Source: Deltaproteobacteria bacterium (lineage in GTDB: Bacteria; Desulfobacterota; Binatia; UBA9968; JAJDTQ01). Taken from it: a stretch of DNA of 64,000 nt. Positions 28,117 to 37,784 of the stretch are shown here, in pieces. The notes under the pieces are model-generated. The model had not been told where the DNA came from and searched no databases. It saw only the letters and a program-made list of their open reading frames with translations. The DNA is taken from the NCBI GenBank assembly GCA_028818755.1, contig JAPPNF010000169.1:1-64000 (forward strand), in the 5' to 3' direction. Each line of letters begins with the position of its first letter. Positions within the stretch are counted from its first letter, which is position 1. The translations under genes were made by a program, and so were the position numbers.

Positions 28117-31100
28117 GTGCTGTCGAGCCTGTGCCGGCCGTCCGGCGACGAGACGGCTCCGGCGGGTGACGGCTTCGTCGAGGCCGTGGCCGGGGCGTAC
28201 CGGGCGGGGCTGCCGGTTCGTTTCGAGGGGCTTTTCGCGGGCGAGGCGCGGCGGCGCATCTCGTTGCCGGGGTATCCGTTCCAACGCGAACGCCACTGGA
28301 TCGAGGCCTCGAAGCAACGGCGCGGCAGCGCCGGCCACCCCCTGCTGGGGGTCCGGCACGAGTCCGCCCGCGGCGAGATCTCTTTCGAGACGGAAGTCTT
28401 CCCTTCGGACCCGGCGTGGCTGAGCGACCACCGGGTATTCGGGCGGGTGCTGGCCCCGGGCGCCCTCTACGGCGCCATGGCGGCGACGGCGGCCCTTGCG
28501 GAGGGCAGCGGTTCGGCGGTGGTGGAGGACATGCAGCTCCACAATGCGCTGGTTTTTCCCGAGCAGGGCTCCGAGGACGGAGCGGGCGAAGACGGCCGGA
28601 CTGTGCAACTCGTGCTCGACGCTCCCGGACAGGCGGCGTCGCGCGGCGTGCAGATCTTCAGCAAGGGGGCTGAAGGGGAGTGGACGCTGCACGTGGAGGG
28701 CCGCGTGCCGTCAGGTGTTCCGGCGTCGCAACCCGCGACCCGGGTGGATATTGAAAGCCTGAAGGCCGGCATGTCGCTGGTGGAGGTGGCTGACTACTAC
28801 CGGGCCAGGGCCGATACGGGGATCGATCTCGGCCCGTCCTTCCGCACCCTCGGGAGGGTCTGGGCGCGGCCGGGCGAAGCGGTGGGCGAGGTCTCTTTTC
28901 CGGAAGCTCTCGGCCGCAATGGGCTGGACGTGCACCCGCTCGTGCTGGATGGTTGCTTTCAGGTCGTTGGCGCCGCCCGCGGCCTGACCGGAACCCAGGG
29001 GGCGACCACGTACCTGCCGTTCGGATGGGAGCGGTTGTGGCTCACGGGGCGGCTGCCGGAGCGGGTCGTCTGCCACGTGCGCATGAACATGCCGTCCCCG
29101 GAACCGGAGGCCGAAGCCGGCGAACCGCCGGAGGTCCTGAGCGGAGAACTGACCATCTACGATACCGACGGGGTCCTGCTCGGGGTGTTGAGCGGGTACA
29201 CGGTGAAGCGGGCCACGCGCGAGGCGCTGCTGTCGGCGGTGGAAGGCGTGAAGGAGCTGCTGTACGAGGTCGTGTGGCGCGATTCCGCCCTCGCGCCGGG
29301 ACTGGTGCCGGCGGACTTCTTCCCGACGCCGGCAACCGTCGCCGCGGGCTCGCAGTCGTTCTCCGGCTACCTGACCGGCGCCGACGTGGATCCGGAGGAC
29401 AGGCGCGCCCTGCTGGCGGACCTGGAGCGTTGGTCCCGTTCCTACGCGCTTGCCAACCTCGACAAGCTGGGATGGGAGCGCGGGGCCGGCGAGGTGGTGG
29501 ATCCCGACGACCTGCGGCAACGGCTGAACGTCAACGAGGAGCACCGGCGCCTCTTCCGCCGGATGCTCGAAATGCTCGCCAGGTCGGGCGTCCTGGAGGA
29601 AACCGCCGACGGCTTTGCGGTAGTGGCGGCATCGGGGGATCCGTGGCCGGAGGAGATGCCCGGGGATCCCGAGGCGTTCGCCACGCGGATGGCCGAGATG
29701 TATCCGGACGGCCTGGTCGAGATCGGACTGTTCAAGCGGTCGGCTGACGCCCTCGCCGACGTGCTCCGCGGCGGCGCCGATCCCCTGACGCTGCTGTTCA
29801 GCAGCGGAGAGCCCACGGCGGCGGATCTGTATCTCAAGGCGCCGGTGGCTCGGGCGGCCAACCGGATGCTGGCGGACGCGGTCCAGGCGCTGGTGGCCCG
29901 GTTGCCGGAGGGACGGCGGTTGCGGGTGCTGGAGATCGGAGCGGGCACCGGGTCGGCCACCGCCTCCGTGCTGCCTGAACTTGCAGAAGGGCGGTTCGAC
30001 TACACCTACACGGATATCTCCGCGGGCTTCTTTGCGGAGGCCGAGGCGCGCTTCGGCAACGACGGTATCGACTACCGTCCGCTGGATATCGAGAAGGACC
30101 CCGTCGCCCAGGGCTTCGAGTCCCACGGCTACGACCTGCTGATCGCGTCCAACGTGCTGCACGCGACCCGATACCTGCCGGAGACGCTGGGGCACTGCCT
30201 GGACCTGCTGGCGCCGTCGGGACACCTGATCGCCCTCGAGAACCTGAGCGGCCTGGGCTGGATGGACCTGACCTTCGGACAGTTGGACGGGTGGTGGCGC
30301 TTCGCCGACGACTACCGCCCGCACCACGCCCTGGCGAACCCGGCGGTGTGGCGCCAAGCGCTCGGCGACGCCGGTTTCACGGGGGCGGAAGTCCTGGGTC
30401 CGGACGAGTCCGAGACCGACAGGATGCCCGACAAGGGAGTGATCGTGGCGCAGGGTCCGGCGCAGGTGACGGAGCTCCCGGGCGCGTGGGTCCTGGCGGC
30501 GGACCGCGGGGAGGTGGCGGCCGGCTTGGCAACCGAGCTCGCGGCGCGGAACCAGACGGTGGTGCTGGCGGACGGCGAAGCGTCGGAGGACCTGAAGATC
30601 CACGGGCCCGGTGTTTTCAGGACGGCCGTGGGAGCGGAGGATCGCGAGGCGTGGCGATCGCTGGTGGAGGGCTTGCCTCAGGACATACCGTTCAACGGGG
30701 TAGTGCATCTGGTGGGGCTGGACGGTCACGGGGCCGAGGCCGCGACCGCGGAGATCGCCGAAGACGTGCGGCGCGCGGGAGCGAGCGCGCTGGCGCTGAC
30801 GCAAGCGGTGGCCGACTCCGACGTCACGCCGGCCAAGGGCGTATGGTTCGTGACGCGGGGCGCGCAACTCCTGGAACGGGAGCGCGGCGGCGAGCTTGCC
30901 GGCGCTACCCTCTGGGGCTTCGGCAAGGCGGTGGCGCGGGAAGCGGCGCACCTCCAGCCGAGGATGATCGATCTCGACCCCGGCGGGACGGCTCCCGTGC
31001 CCCATGTCCTCAATGAGCTGCTGTATCCCGACCCTGAAAATCACATCGCATACCGCGCGGGACGCCGGCGCGTGGCGCGCCTGGTCCGGGCGGGGGCGGG

Positions 31101-34100
31101 GGTGGAGCGGCTGGCCCTGCCCGAGGGGCCGGAGTGGGCGCTGGCCCCGGACCCGGCCGGCGTGTTCGAGAAACCGTACGTCATGCCGCTGCCGGCGCGT
31201 TCCCTGGAGCCCAGGGAAGTCCGCGTCGCGGTGGATGCCGCCGGACTCAACTTCTGGGACGTGTTCCGTTCGCTCGGCTTCATCGAGGAGGGGAATCTGG
31301 GCCGGGAGTTGTGCGGTAACGTGGTCGAGGTGGGCTCGGAAGTCTCGACCGTTTCCGCCGGCGACCCCGTGGTCGGACTGGGGTTCGGCGCGTTCGCGGC
31401 GGAAATGATCACCCACGAGGAACTGGTGGCGCCGGCGCCGCCGGGAATCCCGGTGACCGGGCTTGCCACGGTGCCGAGCGCGTTCGTGTCGGCGGCGCTG
31501 TCGTACGAGTTCACCGGGCTGGAAGTCGGCGACCGCGTGCTGATTCACGCCGGCGCCGGGGGCGTGGGGTTGGCGGCCATCCAGTTGGCGCAAGCGGCGG
31601 GAGCCGAGGTCTTCGCCACCGCCAGCGCGCCGAAGCAGGCGTATCTCCGGTCGCTGGGAGTGGAGCACATCTACGACAGCCGCCGGACGGCCTTCGGGAA
31701 GGAAATACTCGAGGACACGGATGGCGCGGGCGTGGACGTGGTGCTGAACAGCCTGACGGGAGAAGGCTTCATCGACGCCAGCCTGTCCTGTCTGAAGCAC
31801 GGCGGCCGGTTCGTGGAAATGGCCCGGCGCGACATCTTGAGCGTGGACGAGATGGCGGCGGCGCGTCCGGACGTGGCCTACCTGATCCTGGAGCTGGACG
31901 TTCTCAAGAAGACCGATCCGGCGTGGGTAGGAAGGGTCCTGCGGGGGGTGATGGAACGCCTGGTGGCGGGGGAGCTGGAACCCATCATCCACAGCAGGTG
32001 GCCGCTGGCCGAAGCCGGGGCCGCATTGAGCTTCATGCGCTCGGCGCGGCACCTCGGGAAGATCGTCGTCACCGCGTCGCCGCTGGCGAAGGGCCGGTTG
32101 CGGCAGGACCGGACCTACCTGGTGACCGGCGGTCTGGGCGGCATCGGGTGCGCCGTGGCCGGTTGGCTGGCGGACCGCGGAGCGGGGACCATCGTCCTCA
32201 ACGGCCGCCGCGCTCCCGACGACGCGGCCGAAGCGGCCATCGGCGCTCTGAGGGAGCGCGGGGTGACGGTTCAGGTGGAACTGGCGGATGTCTCCGACGC
32301 GGCCGCGGTGGACGGGATGCTGGAGCGGATCGACGGGGAGCTGCCGCCGCTCGGCGGCGTGATCCACAGCGTCGGCGTGCTGTCGGACGGCGCCCTCACC
32401 AACCAGAGCTGGGAGCGGTTCGAGACGGTGCTGTGGCCGAAGGTGCTGGGCGGTTGGCACCTGCACCGCGCCACCGCCGACCGCGACCTGGAGTTCTTCA
32501 TCCTCTTCTCCAGCCGGGTCGGCGTCATGGGCAATCCGGGGCAGGCCAATCACGCTTCGGCCAATGCCTTTCTGGACCAGCTCGCCGGCCATCGCCGGGC
32601 GCTGGGGCTCCCGGGACAGAGCATTGCCTGGGGGGCGTGGTCCGAGATCGGCGAGGCCGCGGAACAGCGGGAACGCATCGACCGGCAACGGACGGCCCTG
32701 GGCGGGCGCTGGTTCACCCCGCAGCAGGGTCTCCGGGCGTTGGACCAGTTGGTGCGGCAGGATGCCACCACCTCGGTGGTGATGGCGATGGACTGGTCCA
32801 TGTTCGAAGAGGCGGTGGAAGACCGTCCGTTGTTTCTGGACGACCTGCTGTCCACCACCGCCGAGGACGATGCCCGCGCCGAGGCCCCGTCGGGCGACCT
32901 GCTTTCGCAACTGCGGGGGACCCCCGCGGGGTCGCGCGAGGAGTTGCTCGTGTCCTTTCTGCAACAGGAGGTCCGGGCGGTGCTGAGGCTGCCGGCCACG
33001 CCGGCGCCCACGGTGGGATTCTTCGACCTGGGGATGGACTCGTTGATGGCGGTGGAGCTGCGGAACCGGCTGAACCGGGCGTTCGCGGACGTCTACACGG
33101 TGCCCAACACCGCGGTGTTCGACTACCCGGACATCGCCGCGCTCGCGCGGCACCTGGTCGGGGAGCTTGGTGATATCGGTAGCGCGCCCGCACCCCAGCC
33201 CCGGCCCGAGACCCAACCCGAGGCAGGGGCGGAGACCCGGACAGGGACACGGCCGGCAATGCCCCGCGAGGACGGGGGAATCGCGATCATCGGCATGGCG
33301 TGCCGCCTCCCCGGCGCTCCCGATCTGTCGGCCTTCTGGCGTCAGCTCGAAGCGGGCGAGAACGCGGTGACGGACAGACGCCGGGATGCTGCTTCCTCGG
33401 CCGATCTCGCCGGGGGCCTTCCAGCCGGGTATGAGGCTTACGGCCGCGGCGGGTTCGTGGACGAGATCGACAAGTTCGACGCGGATTTCTTTCGGATTAC
33501 GCCGATCGAGGCGCGCACGATGGATCCCCGGCAGCGCATGATGCTCGAGACGACCTGGCAGGCGCTTGAGGATGCCGGGATGGACCCGAACCGGTTGAGG
33601 GGAAGCCGCACCGGGATATATGCCGGCATCGGCACCAGCGAGTACCGGGACCTGATGACGGCCGGCGCTTCCAGCGTCAGTTACCTGGGCACCGCCGCGA
33701 GCATGGCGGTCGGGCGGGTGGCCTTCCATCTGGGAGTGGAAGGGCCGACGATGCCGGTGGAGCTCAACTGTGCGTCGTCGCTGGTGGCGGTGCATCACGC
33801 GGTCGCGGGGTTGCGTGGAGGCGAGGTGGATATGGCCCTGGTCGGCGGCGTGGCCGCGGTCCTGTCACCGGGGATAACGCGGGAGATGGCAGATCTGGGG
33901 ATGCTGTCGCGGGGAGGCCAGTGCAGGGCCTTCGACGCCTCGGCGGACGGCTTCGTGCGGGGCGAGGGCTGTGGAATGGTGGTCCTGAAGCGGCTCGGCG
34001 ACGCGGTGGCCGACGGCGATTGCATCTGGGGCGTGATCCGCGGCTCGGCGGTCAACCAGAACGGTGCGAGCGCGGGACCGACGGTGCCCAACGGTCGAGC

Positions 34101-35823
34101 GCAGGAGCGGGTGATCGAAGAGGCGCTGTCGCGAGCGGGGGTGTCGCCGTCGGAAGTGGACTACCTGGAAGCCCACGGGGCCGGATCGGAGTTGGGCGAC
34201 ACCATCGAGGTGCAAGCGGCTGCGGCGGTGTACGGCAAGGGACGCGGAGCGGAGCAGCCGCTCCTGATCGGCTCGGTCAAGACCAACATCGGCCATCTGG
34301 AGCCGGCCGCCGGGGTCGCGGGCCTGATCAAGACGATGCTGTCGATGAGACGAGGGGCAATTCCCAGGCAACTGCACTTCCAGAATCCGAATCCTCAACT
34401 CGACTGGGGCCGGCTCCCGGTGCGGGTGACCTCGGAGGCGGCGGACTGGCCGGTTCATCCCGACAGGCCGCGGCGCGCGGCGGTCAGTGCGTTCGGGATC
34501 TCGGGGACGAACGCTCACGTCATCGTGGAGGGATACGACGCTTCGGGGGATGGGTCCGCGGGAATGGATCAGGGGCAGAGCCCCTCGGGTTCTGCGGTTT
34601 CCGTGCCGGTCTCCCTGCCGGATGCCGTTCCAGCGGCTACGGACGAAGAACCCCCGGCACGCGCTGCCCGCTTGCTGCCGCTTTCGGGAAAAACGAGCGG
34701 CGCGCTCCGGCAGTTGGCGGGAGGGTATCTTTCGTGGCTGGACGAGCGCGACGGCGTGCTTTCATCGGCGGGCGCGGCCTCGGGACCCTTGCTTTCGGAC
34801 ATGGCATGGACGGCCGGCGTGGGGCGAAGCCATTTCGACTGCAGGAAGGGCCTCGTGTTCCGCGATGCCGCATCACTTCGGGAAGCGTTGAAGGCCCTTG
34901 CGGATGGAAGCGAGGAGCCGGAGCCCGCGACGGCCAGGAAGGTGGCGTTCGTCTACACCGGAGAAGGCAGCCAGTGGGCCGGCATGGGGCGTGCGCTGTA
35001 CGAGGACGAGCCGGTCGTCCGGGCAGTTCTGGACCGCTGCGACGCAGTGGTCCGAAAAGATCGAGGGACCTCGCTGCTGGACGTGATGTTCGGCCGCGCG
35101 GCCGCGGATCTGGACGATCCGGTGTGGACACAGCCGGCGATCTATGCGCTGGAGTGCGCGCTGACGGCGCTGTGGTCGAGTCTGGGAGTCAACCCGAGCG
35201 TGGTGGCGGGTCACGACCTGGGCGAGCTTGCGGCGGCGCGGGCGGCCGGAGTGTTCGGCCTGGAGGACGGGCTGCGTCTGGCCTGCGCGCGCGCGGTGTC
35301 GGCGTCGTTGCGCGAAGACGGAGCGGCAGAGCCGCCTCCGGACGACCTGGGGGCGGCGCTCGCCGATGTCGCGTTAGCGCCGCCGGCGCTCGTCCTGGTG
35401 AGCGGCCTGACCGGACGGGCCGTAGAACTGGGCAGCACGCTCGACGGACCGTATTGGCGCCGGCAGGCGCACGAGCCCACGGCGTTCGCGCAATGTGTCG
35501 GGACGTTGGCCGCCCTGGACGTGGAGGTGGTGGTGGAAGTCGGCCCGTCCGCGGTCCTGGGTCCGGCGGTGGCCGGAGCGTGGCCGGACTCGGCGGACGC
35601 ACGCCGGGCGCCGATCGTGCTGTCGAGCCTCCAACAAGAGGTGTCGGGGTCTACAGCGGACAGCGGGTTCGTCGCGGCGGTAGCCAAGGCCTACGAGTCG
35701 GGGATCGATGTCTCGTTCACCGGGCTCTTCGCGGGGGAGACCCGGCGTCGGATCTCGCTTCCGAGCTACCCGTTCCAGCGCCGCCGCCACTGGATCAAGG
35801 AAGCCAGCCGGGCTCCGAGATGA
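28117..35823 (+). CDS. Type I PKS continuation: DH-MT-ER-KR-ACP then KS-AT (degenerate)
   Basis: Same frame as 25459..28086. DH HRVFGRVLAP; MT VLEIGAGTGSATA; ER HAGAGGVGLAA; KR TYLVTGGLGGIG; ACP GFFDLGMDSLMAVEL; KS2 VELNCASS, EAHGAGS, KTNIGHLEPAAG; AT2 GHDLGE. The start is nominal. Confidence 0.92.
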   Translation: MLSSLCRPSGDETAPAGDGFVEAVAGAYRAGLPVRFEGLFAGEARRRISLPGYPFQRERHWIEASKQRRGSAGHPLLGVRHESARGEISFETEVFPSDPAWLSDHRVFGRVLAPGALYGAMAATAALAEGSGSAVVEDMQLHNALVFPEQGSEDGAGEDGRTVQLVLDAPGQAASRGVQIFSKGAEGEWTLHVEGRVPSGVPASQPATRVDIESLKAGMSLVEVADYYRARADTGIDLGPSFRTLGRVWARPGEAVGEVSFPEALGRNGLDVHPLVLDGCFQVVGAARGLTGTQGATTYLPFGWERLWLTGRLPERVVCHVRMNMPSPEPEAEAGEPPEVLSGELTIYDTDGVLLGVLSGYTVKRATREALLSAVEGVKELLYEVVWRDSALAPGLVPADFFPTPATVAAGSQSFSGYLTGADVDPEDRRALLADLERWSRSYALANLDKLGWERGAGEVVDPDDLRQRLNVNEEHRRLFRRMLEMLARSGVLEETADGFAVVAASGDPWPEEMPGDPEAFATRMAEMYPDGLVEIGLFKRSADALADVLRGGADPLTLLFSSGEPTAADLYLKAPVARAANRMLADAVQALVARLPEGRRLRVLEIGAGTGSATASVLPELAEGRFDYTYTDISAGFFAEAEARFGNDGIDYRPLDIEKDPVAQGFESHGYDLLIASNVLHATRYLPETLGHCLDLLAPSGHLIALENLSGLGWMDLTFGQLDGWWRFADDYRPHHALANPAVWRQALGDAGFTGAEVLGPDESETDRMPDKGVIVAQGPAQVTELPGAWVLAADRGEVAAGLATELAARNQTVVLADGEASEDLKIHGPGVFRTAVGAEDREAWRSLVEGLPQDIPFNGVVHLVGLDGHGAEAATAEIAEDVRRAGASALALTQAVADSDVTPAKGVWFVTRGAQLLERERGGELAGATLWGFGKAVAREAAHLQPRMIDLDPGGTAPVPHVLNELLYPDPENHIAYRAGRRRVARLVRAGAGVERLALPEGPEWALAPDPAGVFEKPYVMPLPARSLEPREVRVAVDAAGLNFWDVFRSLGFIEEGNLGRELCGNVVEVGSEVSTVSAGDPVVGLGFGAFAAEMITHEELVAPAPPGIPVTGLATVPSAFVSAALSYEFTGLEVGDRVLIHAGAGGVGLAAIQLAQAAGAEVFATASAPKQAYLRSLGVEHIYDSRRTAFGKEILEDTDGAGVDVVLNSLTGEGFIDASLSCLKHGGRFVEMARRDILSVDEMAAARPDVAYLILELDVLKKTDPAWVGRVLRGVMERLVAGELEPIIHSRWPLAEAGAALSFMRSARHLGKIVVTASPLAKGRLRQDRTYLVTGGLGGIGCAVAGWLADRGAGTIVLNGRRAPDDAAEAAIGALRERGVTVQVELADVSDAAAVDGMLERIDGELPPLGGVIHSVGVLSDGALTNQSWERFETVLWPKVLGGWHLHRATADRDLEFFILFSSRVGVMGNPGQANHASANAFLDQLAGHRRALGLPGQSIAWGAWSEIGEAAEQRERIDRQRTALGGRWFTPQQGLRALDQLVRQDATTSVVMAMDWSMFEEAVEDRPLFLDDLLSTTAEDDARAEAPSGDLLSQLRGTPAGSREELLVSFLQQEVRAVLRLPATPAPTVGFFDLGMDSLMAVELRNRLNRAFADVYTVPNTAVFDYPDIAALARHLVGELGDIGSAPAPQPRPETQPEAGAETRTGTRPAMPREDGGIAIIGMACRLPGAPDLSAFWRQLEAGENAVTDRRRDAASSADLAGGLPAGYEAYGRGGFVDEIDKFDADFFRITPIEARTMDPRQRMMLETTWQALEDAGMDPNRLRGSRTGIYAGIGTSEYRDLMTAGASSVSYLGTAASMAVGRVAFHLGVEGPTMPVELNCASSLVAVHHAVAGLRGGEVDMALVGGVAAVLSPGITREMADLGMLSRGGQCRAFDASADGFVRGEGCGMVVLKRLGDAVADGDCIWGVIRGSAVNQNGASAGPTVPNGRAQERVIEEALSRAGVSPSEVDYLEAHGAGSELGDTIEVQAAAAVYGKGRGAEQPLLIGSVKTNIGHLEPAAGVAGLIKTMLSMRRGAIPRQLHFQNPNPQLDWGRLPVRVTSEAADWPVHPDRPRRAAVSAFGISGTNAHVIVEGYDASGDGSAGMDQGQSPSGSAVSVPVSLPDAVPAATDEEPPARAARLLPLSGKTSGALRQLAGGYLSWLDERDGVLSSAGAASGPLLSDMAWTAGVGRSHFDCRKGLVFRDAASLREALKALADGSEEPEPATARKVAFVYTGEGSQWAGMGRALYEDEPVVRAVLDRCDAVVRKDRGTSLLDVMFGRAAADLDDPVWTQPAIYALECALTALWSSLGVNPSVVAGHDLGELAAARAAGVFGLEDGLRLACARAVSASLREDGAAEPPPDDLGAALADVALAPPALVLVSGLTGRAVELGSTLDGPYWRRQAHEPTAFAQCVGTLAALDVEVVVEVGPSAVLGPAVAGAWPDSADARRAPIVLSSLQQEVSGSTADSGFVAAVAKAYESGIDVSFTGLFAGETRRRISLPSYPFQRRRHWIKEASRAPR

Positions 35824-36005
35824 AGCGTCGGGCGCCAGTGTGTGTCCGTGGAAGCAGGGAAGCCTGGCTTGGAGGGTTCGTTCGTTTGACATGCCCGCTT
35901 GAGACCTTATAGTGACGGGAACATTCTTTTTGGATCGTGGAACACGAGTTCCATCTGACCGCGTCCCGTGTGGAACACGGGTCGTCGATTGAAAGGAGGA
36001 CACCA

Positions 36006-36230
36006 ATGGCGTCGAGTGAGGATCGTATCAAGCAACTGTTCCAGGAAAACCTTGGCCGGGCGGCGAACCCCGCTGCAAGCGTGGCTGATTCCGGCGTTTC
36101 GTCCGTGGATGCCGTGGCATTCATCAAAACGGTCGGCGAGGAATTCAACGTCACGATTCCTCCCGAAGAGGTGGCGAAATTCAACACGATCGGGGATCTG
36201 ATCGCGTACGTGGATTCCCACTCCGGCTGA
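36006..36230 (+). CDS. Discrete acyl carrier protein
   Basis: 74 aa; DSGVSSVDAVAFIKTVGEEFNVTIPPEEVAKFNTIGDLIAYV; RBS AAAGGAGG. Confidence 0.85.
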   Translation: MASSEDRIKQLFQENLGRAANPAASVADSGVSSVDAVAFIKTVGEEFNVTIPPEEVAKFNTIGDLIAYVDSHSG

Positions 36231-36246
36231 GGCTGTTTGGGAAACC

Positions 36247-37143
36247 GTGTGGCAAGTACCCGAGCCGCTTTCCACCCGTGACGTCCGCGTGGACGATGAC
36301 ACGGTCATCGTCCTGCGGCGTCACGGGAATCCGGCCGGCCCGCGGCTGGTTCTGAGCCACGGCAACGGTCTCGCCGTCGATCTCTACTATCCTTTCTGGT
36401 CGCTGCTGGCCGACGATTTCGACTTGGTCGTCTTCGACTTGCGAAACCACGGTTGGAATCCGGTCGGCAGGCCGGAGAGTCACAACGTGGCAAGATTCGT
36501 CCGCGACCACGACCTGATTCTCCAGGCCATCGACCACCATTTTGGAAGCAAACCGAAGATCGGGGTCTTCCATTCCGTCTCGGCCCTCGCCTCGCTCCTG
36601 TCGGCCAACCTGGGAAGCGAGTTCGCGGCGCGCGTGCTGTTCGATCCGCCCGTATGCAAGCGCGGGCTCGGCTACGAGGCATTCGATGCCGCCGCCGAGC
36701 GCGTCTCGGCCATGGCCCGCCGCCGCGCGCCCCGGTTCGAGAGCATCCAGCAGTTCGCGGAGGTTCTGCCCTACCTGCCAATCTATCAACGGGCCGTTCC
36801 CGGCGTGTTCGACCTCGTCGCGAGGACGACGCTGCGCGAAACCACCGACGGGGACGGTTACGAGCTCCGCTGTCCGCGGGACTACGAAGCCCAGATCATC
36901 CAATACGCCGCCCCGTTTGCGGTCATGGTGGAGCTGGAGAAGCTCCGCAGCCCGACCAAGGTCATCGGCGCCGACCCTACCTTGCCCTTTTCCTACCTGC
37001 CGACGCTGGACCTGAGCCATATCCTGACCGTAGACTACGACTTCGTGCCTGAAACGACACACTTCCTGCAGCTCGAAGAACCGGAGAGTTGTGTGGCAAT
37101 CATGCGTGAGTTCCTGGATCGGCAGGGGCTCTTGAGTTCGTGA
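36247..37143 (+). CDS. Alpha/beta hydrolase (candidate PKS release enzyme)
   Basis: GPRLVLSHGNGLAVDLYYPFWSLLADDFDLVVFDLRNHGWNP; elbow-like GVFHSVSALAS. Confidence 0.8.
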   Translation: MWQVPEPLSTRDVRVDDDTVIVLRRHGNPAGPRLVLSHGNGLAVDLYYPFWSLLADDFDLVVFDLRNHGWNPVGRPESHNVARFVRDHDLILQAIDHHFGSKPKIGVFHSVSALASLLSANLGSEFAARVLFDPPVCKRGLGYEAFDAAAERVSAMARRRAPRFESIQQFAEVLPYLPIYQRAVPGVFDLVARTTLRETTDGDGYELRCPRDYEAQIIQYAAPFAVMVELEKLRSPTKVIGADPTLPFSYLPTLDLSHILTVDYDFVPETTHFLQLEEPESCVAIMREFLDRQGLLSS

Positions 37144-37166
37144 CTTCCAGCCCGGGTTGAACGCTC

Positions 37167-37772
37167 ATGGCGATGCGAAATCAGTTGGAGATACCCATGG
37201 TGGTGGAGGAGACCGGACGGGGCGAGCGCGCCTACGACCTCTACTCCCGCATGCTGCGCGACCGCATCGTGTTTCTGGTGGGAGAGATCGACGACCCGGC
37301 GGCCAATGCCATCGCGGCTCAGCTTCTCTACCTTGAATCCGAGGATCCCGAACAGGACATCTATCTCTACATCAACTCGCCGGGCGGGTTGGTCACCGCG
37401 GGTCTGGCCATCTACGACACCATGCAATACATCCAGGCGGCCGTGTCCACGGTGTGCATCGGCGAGGCCGCGAGCATGGGAGCGCTGCTGCTGGCCGCCG
37501 GCCAGCAGGGGAAGCGGTTCGCGCTACCTCACGCCCGGGTCATGATCCACCAGCCCCTGGGGGGCTACCGGGGCTCGGCGGCTGACATCGACATCCACGC
37601 CAGGGAGATCCTCCGGGTGCGCGAGGAGGTCAACGGCATCCTGGTCAAGCACACCGGGCAGACCCTCGAGACCATCGAACGGGACACCGAGCGTGACCGC
37701 TACATGACCGCGTCCATGGCCCTCGACTACCGCATCATCGACAAGATCCTGGAGAAGCGGGAAGCGGACTAG
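37167..37772 (+). CDS. clpP: ATP-dependent Clp protease proteolytic subunit
   Basis: [50 protein letters not shown]. Confidence 0.95.
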   Translation: MAMRNQLEIPMVVEETGRGERAYDLYSRMLRDRIVFLVGEIDDPAANAIAAQLLYLESEDPEQDIYLYINSPGGLVTAGLAIYDTMQYIQAAVSTVCIGEAASMGALLLAAGQQGKRFALPHARVMIHQPLGGYRGSAADIDIHAREILRVREEVNGILVKHTGQTLETIERDTERDRYMTASMALDYRIIDKILEKREAD

Positions 37773-37784
37773 CCAGCCGTGGCG

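Noticed and set aside
32490-32600. Inactive ketoreductase because the catalytic Tyr region reads GQANHASANAF
   Set aside because: From recollection, GQxNHAAANAF occurs in many reductive PKS modules, so the His alone is not evidence of inactivity; the NADPH motif is intact.
28711-33798. 1695-aa minus-strand ORF opposite the PKS (also 26056..28692, 8846..11146, 12197..14692)
   Set aside because: Shadow ORFs antisense to clear coding genes in GC-rich DNA; composition rich in R/H/P/G with no recognisable family motifs.
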